64,000 nucleotides of DNA from Dehalococcoidia bacterium UBA1141 (GTDB taxonomy: Bacteria; Chloroflexota; Dehalococcoidia; Lucifugimonadales; UBA3495), in the NCBI GenBank assembly GCA_002311385.1, contig DCAE01000109.1:323542-387541 (forward strand). Direction: 5' to 3'. Shown here piece after piece: positions 7,902 to 16,630 of the stretch; the stretch's first letter is position 1; every line of letters begins with the position of its first letter. The notes beneath the pieces were generated by a model that was given only the letters and a program-made list of their open reading frames with translations, had not been told where the DNA came from and made no database searches. The position numbers and the translations under genes were made by a program.

Positions 7902-9426
7902 ATGCTCGCTACCGCCCAGTCATGCGCTGTAATCGGCTTGGACGGCTTAATAGTCCAAGTCGAAGTAGATATTTCGCCTGGATTGCCCGCCTTTAACATT
8001 GTGGGCCTGCCCGATACTGCGGTCCAGGAAGCCAGAGAGCGAGTTCGCGCCGCCCTTCGAAACAGCGGGTGCGAGTTCCCGATGCGCCGCATCACGGTGA
8101 ACCTGGCGCCAGCCGACCTCAAGAAAGCGGGGCCAGCCTACGACCTGCCCATCGCCGTGGGGATACTGCTTTCCTCGGGACAAGTCAGAGTATCGTTGGA
8201 ACAAACCATCTTCCTGGGGGAACTGTCACTGGATGGCAGCCTGCGTCACACCACCGGCATTCTGGCAATGGTTTCTGTGGCCAGGCAACAAGGTTACCGT
8301 GCGGCCTTCGTGCCCGATGTAGATTGCCAAGAAGCGGCCCTTGTCGAGGGGATACAAGTGTACCCGGTACCGAACCTAGCGACTTTGATTTGCCACCTGC
8401 GGGACAAGGAACCAATCGCTCCGCTGACGGGCAGCGGCGTCGTCCCGGAGGACACACGACCATTGCCTGACGGAATCAACCTGTCTTTCGTAAAAGGACA
8501 GGAACACGCCAAACGAGCATTGGAGGTGGCCGCCGCCGGTTTCACAATCTGCTTTTCAACGGCCCACCCGGCAGCGGAAAGACTCTCTTGGCCCGCTGCC
8601 TGCCCACGATACTACCGAAGATGTCCTCGGCGGAGGCTCTGGAGGTCACCAAGATTTACAGTGTTAGCGGGTCTCTGCCCTCCGACAGTCCGTTGGTGTT
8701 GCGAAGGTCGTTTCGGGCTCCCCACTACACCATATCCAATGCGGGATTGGTGGGTGGCGGTAGAACCGTGAAACCCGGCGAAATAACTTTGAGCCACAGG
8801 GGCGTTCTGTTCTTGGACGAGCTGCCCGAATTCAATCACACTGCCCTGGAATCACTGCGCCAGCCCTTGGAAGACAAGCTGGTGACCATCAGCCGGGTCA
8901 GCGGAACCGTCACCTACCCGGCCAGTTCATGTTGGTCTCCGCGATGAACCCATGTCCCTGCGGCTTTCACACCCACCCTCGCACCGAATGCACCTGCTCT
9001 CCGGCCATCGTTGCCCGCTATCAAAAGCGAATCAGTGGTCCGCTGCTCGACCGAGTGGACGTCTTTGTGGAGGTGCCGCCGGTGGAGTACGAAAAGTTGG
9101 TGGATGAAGAACCGGCTGAGGACTCCAGCCTACTTCGAAAAAGGGTCGAACTCGCAAAAGACGTCCAGAGCGATCGTTTTAAAGAGTTGGGCTTCCTTTG
9201 TAACTCTGAAATGGGCCCAGCAGAGGTTTGGAAATTCTGCCAGTTGGACGATACCGCCAAAGCGCTGCTCCAAGCCGCCACCCAACGTCTGAACCTCTCT
9301 GCCCGAGCATTCCATCGCATCCTGAAAGTGTCGCGAACCATCGCCGACCTGGCCGGAGCCGGTGAAATCGCCGTGGCTCACCTAGCTGAAGCGCTCCAGT
9401 ACCGTTCCAGAGGATTGGCTAGATAA
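7902..9426 (+). pseudogene. comM: ComM/YifB-type Mg-chelatase-like AAA+ ATPase, broken by two frameshifts
   Basis: Family members are helicase-like ATPases needed for branch migration in natural transformation (ComM); they are about 505 residues. Here the N-terminal domain (MLATAQSCAVIGLDG..., from 7902), the Walker A part ([16 protein letters not shown], from ~8543) and the C-terminal part ([14 protein letters not shown]..., from ~8929 to 9426) lie in three successive frames. One base is missing near 8539-8543 and another near 8924-8927, each beside a short T run. Restoring both gives 508 codons, exactly the family length. No other change is seen, so this is either a very recent pseudogene or two homopolymer errors. 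AAGGAG precedes the ATG. Confidence 0.88.
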
Positions 9427-9611
9427 CCCCAATATCCTGCGTTGTTCCCAGTTTGGCCGTTGGGCAACTCTGCTATGATACGCAAGCAAATGAACTAGTC
9501 ATTTAATGCCGGAACGGACACCTCCGCTGGGCCCTTGGTCTTTGTGACCGACCGATTTCCGGCCTAGATTTCGGCGCTGGATAAAGCTGGATAAAAAGGG
9601 GTTTTTTTGCC

Positions 9612-9971
9612 ATGGGGAAGCCAAAGTTTGTCCCATTCGACAGCGTAGAGCACCAGGAACGAAGACCGGGCGTTTTCTTGACCAGCCTGGTCGATGGAGG
9701 CACGGGGGCAACTCAAATTTCCAGCGGATTAGCTGAATTTTCCGTGGGGACCTCCGCTCCAACCCACTACCATAATGCCGAGGAATCGGTGATAGTGGTT
9801 GAAGGCGAGGGCCTAGTGGTGATTAACGGTGAGGAGCACGTGGTCAAAGCCCATGATGGAATATTTATAACCCCGGGCGCACACCACAGCATAGCCAACC
9901 ACGGAGATAAGCCTTTCAAAATCTCTTGGACCTACGCTTCAATCAATTGGACCACAACCCCTGTCGATTAA
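9612..9971 (+). CDS. Small single-domain cupin protein
   Basis: 119 residues, one cupin barrel with THYHNAEESVIVVEGEG (~residues 53-69) and GIFITPGAHHSIANHG (~86-101), so the metal-binding His and Glu are present. Members range from dioxygenases to sugar isomerases and sensors; the role here is not determinable. ATG 9612 follows an A/G-rich stretch (AAAAAGGGG). It stands alone between comM and the DUF3090 gene. Confidence 0.75.
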   Translation: MGKPKFVPFDSVEHQERRPGVFLTSLVDGGTGATQISSGLAEFSVGTSAPTHYHNAEESVIVVEGEGLVVINGEEHVVKAHDGIFITPGAHHSIANHGDKPFKISWTYASINWTTTPVD

Positions 9972-10173
9972 GCATTATGGGCTTGCCCCACGGATTCATA
10001 AACTGAAAATTTATCGACGATTACGGCAATCAAGAACGGCCATAAAAGAGCCGCTGGGATGGCTGGGGTGTGGCTGTTAGCCGAGATTAGTAACCATCAA
10101 TACCCCAATAGGCGAGCCGAATCAGTGGATTTTCCCTTGTCATGAGCCTTGAATAGCCGCTAAAATAGACGCC

Positions 10174-10713
10174 ATGGATTCCCCTACCGTCAAATATCCT
10201 TTGGGATCACTTTCCCACATCGAGCCCCGCACTTTCGGAGAACCCGGAAACCGAACGTTCCATCTAGCGATAGAAGCCGGTCCCGCCGTGGCCACCGTTT
10301 GGCTGGAAAAAGAGCAGTTATTCCAATTGGGCCTCGGCCTGCAGGATGCGCTGTCGGCTTTGAGTGCCGAAGATCGGGACAAGCCTAGCAGCCCGGTGGA
10401 CCCCGAATGGTCCGGAACAGAGCTCTCTTTAGATTTCAAGGTCGGTCAAATGTCTTTGGAGTACGGCCACGAGAGTAACTCGTTCCGGTTGATGGCTTTC
10501 GAAGTCCAAACAGAAGATTCCGAAGTGTCTCCTGAAGACGCTTCGTCAATAAGTTTCTGGATAACAGCGGTGCAGGCGGCTAAAGTGTCCGAGGAATCGT
10601 TGCGTATCTGCTCAGCAGGCCGTCCCCGTTGCTTCCTTTGCGGTCTACCCATCGACCCTGACGGTCATGTTTGCCCCAGATCAAACGGTCACACTGTTTT
10701 TGAATCTGGATAG
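10174..10713 (+). CDS. DUF3090-family protein
   Basis: 179 residues. The body (GNRTFHLAIEAGPAVATVWLEKEQLFQLGLGLQDAL) and the C-terminal zinc-ribbon-like tail CFLCGLPIDPDGHVCPR match the DUF3090 family common in Actinobacteria and Chloroflexota. Function unknown. In many genomes it sits with a histidine phosphatase and an SCO1664-family kinase-like gene. The latter follows here; the phosphatase is not present. Confidence 0.82.
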   Translation: MDSPTVKYPLGSLSHIEPRTFGEPGNRTFHLAIEAGPAVATVWLEKEQLFQLGLGLQDALSALSAEDRDKPSSPVDPEWSGTELSLDFKVGQMSLEYGHESNSFRLMAFEVQTEDSEVSPEDASSISFWITAVQAAKVSEESLRICSAGRPRCFLCGLPIDPDGHVCPRSNGHTVFESG

Positions 10714-10805
10714 GCCGGACCATGTCGCTGGACCGGATTCCCGGGTTTGTGAGCCATTCCAATTCAAGCAACCCGTCAACCAGCCCGTTTTAGAAGGAAT
10801 TCCCA

Positions 10806-11513
10806 TTGAGCCTTGATAAATCGGCCTGCGACATAATCCAACAGGGCGAGATTATCTCTTGCAACTTGACGCCTCTAGGATCGAACTACACATTTACCGT
10901 TCAGGTTCAGTTGGGCGATCAGACAAGTTTGGGCATTTACAAACCCAGAGACGGCGAGTCACCTCTATGGGATTTTCCGTCAGGGACTTTGTATAAGAGG
11001 GAATACGCCGCCTATCTCCTCAGCCAGCACTTGGGCTGGGATTTCATTCCCTATACCACCATTCGCGACGGCCCTTACGGTATCGGGACGTTACAGCTGT
11101 TCGTGGACCACGACCCCAAGGAGAATTACTATACCCTGACCGAAGCTAGTGCCGATCAACTCAAAACGATTGCTTGCTTTGACCTAGTTGCCAACAGCAC
11201 GGACAGGAAGCCCAACCACCTGCTACTGGACGAGGCCGGCAAGTTGTGGAGCATTGATCACGGACTAACCTTTCATTCCGACACCAAGATTAGGACCGTA
11301 ATCTGGGATTTCTGTGGCGAGCGCATACCTAAACATTTGCTAAAAAGGCTTTCTGCGCTGTACACGGAATTTGAAGCACCTGAGGGTTTGCTGAGGGAGA
11401 TTCAAGAGACGATTCATCCAGATGAAATGGATGCATTGCGGCGTCGCGTGCGATGGGTGTTATCCGAGGGTGTTTATCCGGGACTACCCGGCCGCAACCG
11501 CCGCGGCCGATAG
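10806..11513 (+). CDS. SCO1664-family (PI3/4-kinase-like fold) protein
   Basis: 235 residues starting at TTG 10806, which has GAAGGAA 7 nt upstream. LGIYKPRDGESPLWDFP (~residues 37-53) contains the Lys expected in the nucleotide-binding lobe. LVANSTDRKPNHLLLDE (~125-141) and SIDHGLTFH (~146-154) fit the catalytic and metal-binding loops of PI3K-like folds. The family is uncharacterised and usually paired with DUF3090, as here (92 nt apart). Likely a small phosphotransferase. Confidence 0.78.
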   Translation: MSLDKSACDIIQQGEIISCNLTPLGSNYTFTVQVQLGDQTSLGIYKPRDGESPLWDFPSGTLYKREYAAYLLSQHLGWDFIPYTTIRDGPYGIGTLQLFVDHDPKENYYTLTEASADQLKTIACFDLVANSTDRKPNHLLLDEAGKLWSIDHGLTFHSDTKIRTVIWDFCGERIPKHLLKRLSALYTEFEAPEGLLREIQETIHPDEMDALRRRVRWVLSEGVYPGLPGRNRRGR

Positions 11514-11563
11514 ACCGTAAGTCTTATCCAAGAACTTGGCCGATGGGCTATAGGCCAATGGAC

Positions 11564-12778
11564 CTATTTTCCGGAAGCAATCTCAGGCATAAACCGGGAC
11601 CTAGCCTCGATAAGCACCCGCTGGTAGATCTCTTGAAAGGGAATTCCCATTTCCAAGGCTATTTGACGGCAGTCTTCGTACTCCGGGGCCACTCCTACCA
11701 CCACTCCCTCCAGGTATTTGACCTTCACGCTGACCGGACCCATGCCCGTTTCCATGGTCATGCTTTGACGCTCGGCCACGTAGCGCTGAATAGGGCGACT
11801 CCTCACTCCTAGGGTCGGAGTTTCCCGGAGGATAACCTCCACAGCGGCGGCTTCAAGCTCTTGAGGGACCAACACCGACAGGATTACCCCCGGCCGACTC
11901 TTTTTCATCTGGACGGGGACACTCCACACGTCCAATGCTCCAATGGCGAAAAGCCGGTCTTGAGCGTGACCCAACACTTGACCGGTGGCGTCGTCCAGGT
12001 TGGTTTCCAGCAGAACAATCTGCCCTTGCTGCCTAGCGACGGGTTGGTCGGCGACTACTCCCAACCAGACCCGGGTCACGTTGGCGAAGGCTTCCGGGTC
12101 CTTGGAGCCGAGGCCAACGCCAATGCCTACTATGGACATTTCGGGTTGGCGGAACTCAGCTAGTGAGGTGATGATAGCTGCACCTGTCGGGGTGGTTAAC
12201 TCCCCTGCGCCTTGGTATATCGAACGCTCACCAACCACAGGCGCTCCTGCTTGCGCCACCAACTCCAATGTCGCCGGAGCGGGATTGGAATAACCTCCGG
12301 ACCATCTGGGCGGCTCCGACGCCCCCAAGACCAGAGGAGCAGCGTAGATTTTGTCAACTTCAAGATGGTCCATGCCGATGGAGAAACCCACCACGTCTAC
12401 CAAGGTGTCCACCGTACCCAATTCCTCTAACTCCAGGGCCGCAGGCGATTGGCCGTGCACCCGGCTTTCGGCCCGCCACAATGCATCCAATATAAGCTTG
12501 GCGCGGCCTTTTACGCCGTTGGACAGGCTGCTTTTGGATACCACCGCCATCAGCTCTTTTGGGGTGCGCCGTACCGGGTCCTGCACCTCTACAGTGAGCT
12601 TGATCCCTCGCATCTCCTGCCGGTGATCAACGCTGGCAGTTACCTCATAACCAGAGAGGTCCAGCTTTGCCAGTTCCCGCACCAATATACCCAAGGGCAG
12701 GCCAAGATCGATCAAAGCCCCTAGCAGCATATCGCCGCTAGCGCCGCCGATGGACTGTATGTAGGCTACTTTCGCCAT
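11564..12778 (-). CDS. larC: LarC, nickel insertase for the nickel-pincer nucleotide
   Basis: 404 residues in one open frame. LarC inserts Ni(II) into pyridinium-3,5-bisthiocarboxylate mononucleotide in a CTP-dependent step, finishing the cofactor of lactate racemase-type enzymes. Diagnostic are GGASGDMLLGALIDLG at the N-terminus and ETNLDDATGQVLGHAQDRL mid-chain (the LarC2 part). In Lactiplantibacillus the protein needs a programmed frameshift between LarC1 and LarC2; here no shift is needed. It is separated from larB/larE by 4.9 kb. No good ribosome binding site precedes ATG 12778. Confidence 0.92.
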   Translation of the reverse strand: MAKVAYIQSIGGASGDMLLGALIDLGLPLGILVRELAKLDLSGYEVTASVDHRQEMRGIKLTVEVQDPVRRTPKELMAVVSKSSLSNGVKGRAKLILDALWRAESRVHGQSPAALELEELGTVDTLVDVVGFSIGMDHLEVDKIYAAPLVLGASEPPRWSGGYSNPAPATLELVAQAGAPVVGERSIYQGAGELTTPTGAAIITSLAEFRQPEMSIVGIGVGLGSKDPEAFANVTRVWLGVVADQPVARQQGQIVLLETNLDDATGQVLGHAQDRLFAIGALDVWSVPVQMKKSRPGVILSVLVPQELEAAAVEVILRETPTLGVRSRPIQRYVAERQSMTMETGMGPVSVKVKYLEGVVVGVAPEYEDCRQIALEMGIPFQEIYQRVLIEARSRFMPEIASGK

Positions 12779-12887
12779 GATTTATATGTTACCCGCATAT
12801 TCGCATAATTGTGGAGCGGTTGCTGAAGGATGGTAGTATACCTGCAGATTCGGGGGCCATAAAGTTCGGCGCGGGAAGGATCAAACC

Positions 12888-13253
12888 ATGACAGTAGAGC
12901 AGATAAATGCGGTGACACTGGCGGTACGGGATATGGTCCGTTCCGTGGAATTCTACCAAAATCACGTTGGCTTGGAATTGCTTTACGGAGGAGGACACTC
13001 GTCATTCACCAGTTTCCGTATCGGTGCCGGCCACCTCAACCTTACCCTGGCACCCCAAGCCGACGTCCAATGGTGGGGCCGTTTGATATTTCATGTGGAC
13101 GATGTGGATGCGCTTTACCGCCGCCTAGTGGATGCCGGCCTGGAGACTTCCACTGAACCCGCCGACGCTTCATGGGGAGAGCGCTACTTCCATATCAACG
13201 ACCCGGACTCCCACGAGTTGAGCTTCGCCAAGCTTTTGGGCTCTCCCGACTAG
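12888..13253 (+). CDS. VOC (glyoxalase/bleomycin-resistance) family protein
   Basis: 121 residues with one vicinal-oxygen-chelate domain: NAVTLAVRDMVRSVEFYQNHVGLELLYGG at the start and FHINDPDSHELSFAK at the end. Possible metal ligands include the late Glu in HELSF. AAGGATC precedes the ATG. It lies between larC and ychF on the opposite strand. Substrate unknown. Confidence 0.8.
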   Translation: MTVEQINAVTLAVRDMVRSVEFYQNHVGLELLYGGGHSSFTSFRIGAGHLNLTLAPQADVQWWGRLIFHVDDVDALYRRLVDAGLETSTEPADASWGERYFHINDPDSHELSFAKLLGSPD

Positions 13254-13273
13254 TCTTGCCCCGCTAATCGGAT

Positions 13274-14353
13274 TTAGACGTTAATCAAGAAGTTGATGAC
13301 GTCGCCGTCTTTAACCCCGTAGGTCTTCCCTTCGGACCGAAGCAACCCTTCTTTCCGGCCTTGAGCAATACTGCCACAACGTATCAGGTCTCCGTAGGCG
13401 ATAACCTCGGCTCGGACGAACCCCCTAGTGAAATCGGTGTGGATGGTTCCCGCCGCTTCCTGAGCGGGCATTCCCGCATCAACGCTCCAAGCCCTCACCT
13501 CATCCTCACCAACGGTGAGAAATGACACCAAGCCCAAAGTGTCGTAGCTGGCGTTCACCACTCGGTCCATTGCGGAGTCCTCGATTCCCAGGCTGGTCCG
13601 GAACTCTTCGGCTTCTTCCTCGGACATCAGCGCCAAATCCGCTTCCAGCTTGCCACACAGGCTGACATACCCTAAACCGGAAGAAGACTCGCCAGCCAAC
13701 TCCAGTTGTTCCAGCGAGACTTCCGGCCCGTCTTCATCGGTGTTAAAGGCTACAATCACCCGCTTGTAGGTCAGCAGTTGGTAATTGTGTAGGAAGGCAG
13801 TTTCGGAACCAGTCAACTGCTGCCGCCACATGGGTACGCCCGCTTCCAGGCCTTGTTTGGCTTTCTTCGCTATGTCTATCTGAGACGTTATTCCTGTCCT
13901 GTCCGATGTTTTGGCCTTCTTGAGGCCTTCTTGCAGCTTTTCGATTGCCCGGTCCATGACCAATAGGTCGGCTAAGGTAAGCTCATCTAGCATGGCGCTC
14001 AGGTCCCGACCCGCATCTATAGTTTCTTGGGCGCTGGGCACGGCCGGATCGTTGAACGTGCGCACTACCAACAAGAATGCGTCTGCCGCTTGCAGCACGT
14101 TCAGGTACTTGCCACTCAACCCTTGAGAGTTGGCGAGGGACTCAGGGCCAGGAAGGTCTTGGTACTTTACCTCGGCGTGGATAATCTTCCGTGGATGGAA
14201 GATATCGGCCAAGACGTACAGCCTGGGGTCAGCCACTTTTACCACTCCCACGTGCATCTCGCTGGCGCCTGTGGTATCGGCATTTCCTCTGGTCAACGCA
14301 TTGAAAACGGTGGTCTTGCCGCTCATAGGCAAGCCGATGATGGCTACATCCAT
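13274..14353 (-). CDS. ychF: YchF/Obg-like GTPase-fold ATPase with an atypical P-loop
   Basis: 359 residues with the YchF layout: G domain (1-~200), helical insert, and a C-terminal TGS-like domain ending GKTYGVKDGDVINFLINV (DUF933). The P-loop reads GLPMSGKTT where classical YchF has GLPNVGKST. DLPGPES gives G3, and VAFNTDED stands where the family has its adenine-tolerant NxxE. YchF proteins bind ribosomes and hydrolyse ATP. The variant motifs suggest a divergent subfamily. It is the last gene of the larE-to-ychF minus-strand series. Confidence 0.82.
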   Translation of the reverse strand: MDVAIIGLPMSGKTTVFNALTRGNADTTGASEMHVGVVKVADPRLYVLADIFHPRKIIHAEVKYQDLPGPESLANSQGLSGKYLNVLQAADAFLLVVRTFNDPAVPSAQETIDAGRDLSAMLDELTLADLLVMDRAIEKLQEGLKKAKTSDRTGITSQIDIAKKAKQGLEAGVPMWRQQLTGSETAFLHNYQLLTYKRVIVAFNTDEDGPEVSLEQLELAGESSSGLGYVSLCGKLEADLALMSEEEAEEFRTSLGIEDSAMDRVVNASYDTLGLVSFLTVGEDEVRAWSVDAGMPAQEAAGTIHTDFTRGFVRAEVIAYGDLIRCGSIAQGRKEGLLRSEGKTYGVKDGDVINFLINV

Positions 14354-14422
14354 ATATGGTCTCTCATTTCAGATTTCTTGTACCGAGGCTGGTTGACGCC
14401 AAGGTGATTTGAAGTGGAATCA

Positions 14423-15592
14423 TCAATACGAGGCAAACAGCCGACCCCATTCGGTCTCCATGGCCGCGGCGATTCTCCGTCTGCCATGGGTCTTGAGCCA
14501 GTAACCATTGTGATACAGGTTTGAAGCTAGAAAGGACAAACTCACCAAGGGGCTGCGGAGCAACAATTTTTCCAAAGGCTTTAGGGGCCCCCAGTAAATC
14601 AGTTTTTGGCCGCGGCTGGCGAAGGTGTTTTCCACTCCGGAGAACTGCCAGTTGACCTGACTTATATCCTCCCCCACCACATCAATGTTAGATACATCAC
14701 CGCACCCCAAGCCCCGTTCGTGGGCCATTCGGATGAACTTGATGCTCATGGGGTCGAAGCCCATCATCTTTGCGGCCACGGCGTCGATGGCCACTTGGTC
14801 CGCACTGGCCAAGATGCGGTCCTTTATGTGCCAGCGCATGGCTCGCGGCCCCGGGCCGTCCCCTGCGAATGTGCCGTCCATGACGGCGAAGATGCCGCTG
14901 TGGATTTCTTGCTGGATGGCCAATAAGTCTACCAACGTTTCGTGAATCACCGAGTGTGTCCAGTGGCGTTTCTGGTGCAATAGGCCGCCAAAGGCGTTTT
15001 TCATCGCCCCGGTCATGGTGGTAAATACGTGGGTCTTCATGGTGGGCAGGTGGACGATATTGGTGCCGGAAAAGGACTCGGGAATCTGGATTCCCTCAGG
15101 AAATATATCGTCGAGCACCAGCATTTTCGCCTTGGGTTTGTATTCCACCCAACGGTTGGGCGGCGTGTCGAGATGTACGGTGGGCAAGCCTTGCTTATCC
15201 TGGACAACTTTGTGCTTGTTGTTCAACTCCCCTTCAAAGGAGTCCACAACCACTGTTCCGTTATGGGCGCCGGTCAGGTTGGCATACCCCAGGTTCCTGA
15301 GACCCTTGATCACGCCTTCCAGTTGCCAAGGCGCAGTGGAGCATCCGGGATACCAATGCTGCCAGGAAATATTGATTTTAAGCAGCGTCTCGGCTGTGGT
15401 TGACAGATACTGGGTTACCCCAGCCAACTCCATCGCCCGCTGATAGTCTTCAATTACAGTCTCCGGGGTAGTGGCCACCACCGAGACGACAGCTCCCTTA
15501 GATGAAGGTTGAGCCGGAGCAGCCAGTGCCTCGGTCGGGTGGACCGAGCTGGATACAGCGTCCTGTTGGCTTGGATTATCGGACCTTTGCAT
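14423..15592 (-). CDS. DUF362-domain protein
   Basis: 389 residues. The DUF362 core runs from about 70 to 320, with INISWQHWYPGCSTAPWQLEGV, NIVHLPTMKTHVFTTMTGAMKN and SADQVAIDAVAAKMMGFDP as recognisable blocks. I see no CxxCxxC ferredoxin motif, which some DUF362 proteins carry. Function of the family is unsettled. GGAG lies about 10 nt before the ATG. Its position after larB and a prenyltransferase is suggestive but proves nothing. Confidence 0.75.
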   Translation of the reverse strand: MQRSDNPSQQDAVSSSVHPTEALAAPAQPSSKGAVVSVVATTPETVIEDYQRAMELAGVTQYLSTTAETLLKINISWQHWYPGCSTAPWQLEGVIKGLRNLGYANLTGAHNGTVVVDSFEGELNNKHKVVQDKQGLPTVHLDTPPNRWVEYKPKAKMLVLDDIFPEGIQIPESFSGTNIVHLPTMKTHVFTTMTGAMKNAFGGLLHQKRHWTHSVIHETLVDLLAIQQEIHSGIFAVMDGTFAGDGPGPRAMRWHIKDRILASADQVAIDAVAAKMMGFDPMSIKFIRMAHERGLGCGDVSNIDVVGEDISQVNWQFSGVENTFASRGQKLIYWGPLKPLEKLLLRSPLVSLSFLASNLYHNGYWLKTHGRRRIAAAMETEWGRLFASY

Positions 15593-15671
15593 CGATTCAG
15601 ACTCCGAGATTTTTTAACCGGGGGTTAACTGACGCTTACGGAACTTGGGTCTTGCCCCATTACCCGGTGCC

Positions 15672-16619
15672 TTAAGCATTGAGAATCAACACCAGTACCG
15701 CCGCTACGATCCACCCTATGATGGAGAGCACCAAAGGGGCGTCCCGCATTATCAGCTGCTCCGGCGCCTCTGCTTCCTTGCTGGTATTCAAAAGATATAG
15801 GTAACGGAACAACCCAAAGGACACAAAGGGAATGGTCAGAAGCATCGTGTTGTTCTGAGGCAGATTTTCCGCCTCCACCGTGTATAAAGTATAACTCAAC
15901 CAAGCTGCGGTGGCCGTTATTGTCAGTAACTGGCTGATGAATGGGCCAGCGTATTTCCCCAATACGGAGCGTTGACCAGAGGCGTCATCGCCAGCTAATC
16001 GCACCTCAGCGTAGCGCCGGCCAACAACGATGAACAAGGCCGCAGCGGCCGTCGTGGCGTAGAGCCAAGGCGAGGGAGACACATCTATGGCCACTGCACC
16101 GGCAACGGCTCTGATAACGTAGCCTCCGGCCACCACCATGATGTCCACCAATACGATGCGCTTAACTCCCATGGAGTAGGCGACATTGATGGCCAGATAT
16201 AGCAGGCCAATTCCTCCCAAAACCAAATCCACCAAGAAAGTGGCCGCCAGTCCAGCGCCGGCCAACGCGGCCATGACCACCGCTGCTGCGGGAACGCTCA
16301 CCGCTCCGGATGCGATGGGCCGGAGTTTCTTGACGGGATGAGATTTGTCCGCTTTCCGATCGGACAAATCGTTGAAGAGATACACCGCTCCGGATAGGGC
16401 GCAGAAACCCGCGAATACAATCAACAGCTTGATCATCAATTCCGGGACCGGGTCCAGGTTGTCCAAGGACCAAACCTGATCGATAGCAAACATAAAGGGT
16501 AGAAACACCAGAGTGTTCTTTATCCACTGCTGGGGCCTCAACGCTTTAAGCAAAGCCGTTGGTCCTGCGGCTACAGCTTGACCGTCGATCGGCGTGTGGG
16601 GTTTATCGGTGGTGCTCAT
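15672..16619 (-). CDS. UbiA-family prenyltransferase, decaprenyl-phosphate phosphoribosyltransferase-like
   Basis: 315 residues and about nine membrane helices. RPQQWIKNTLVFLPFMF at the N-terminus and NDLSDRKADKSHPVKKLRPIASG (first Asp-rich motif, split here at ~95-117) are closest to the Rv3806c type, which transfers phosphoribose to polyprenyl phosphate, rather than to quinone-pathway UbiA. The second Asp-rich loop is near GRRYAEVRLAGDDA. Eleven bases separate it from the upstream flippase gene, so they form one unit, probably for a ribosyl- or arabinosyl-lipid. Confidence 0.8.
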   Translation of the reverse strand: MSTTDKPHTPIDGQAVAAGPTALLKALRPQQWIKNTLVFLPFMFAIDQVWSLDNLDPVPELMIKLLIVFAGFCALSGAVYLFNDLSDRKADKSHPVKKLRPIASGAVSVPAAAVVMAALAGAGLAATFLVDLVLGGIGLLYLAINVAYSMGVKRIVLVDIMVVAGGYVIRAVAGAVAIDVSPSPWLYATTAAAALFIVVGRRYAEVRLAGDDASGQRSVLGKYAGPFISQLLTITATAAWLSYTLYTVEAENLPQNNTMLLTIPFVSFGLFRYLYLLNTSKEAEAPEQLIMRDAPLVLSIIGWIVAAVLVLILNA

Positions 16620-16630
16620 CTAGATTCCAC

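Noticed and set aside
11536..11558. Terminator between the SCO1664-family gene and larC
   Set aside because: Only a 6-bp TTGGCC/GGCCAA repeat with an 11-nt loop and no T-run.
14423..15592. LarA (lactate racemase) assignment for the DUF362 gene
   Set aside because: LarA belongs to DUF2088; the pincer-binding motifs are missing and the blocks are those of DUF362.
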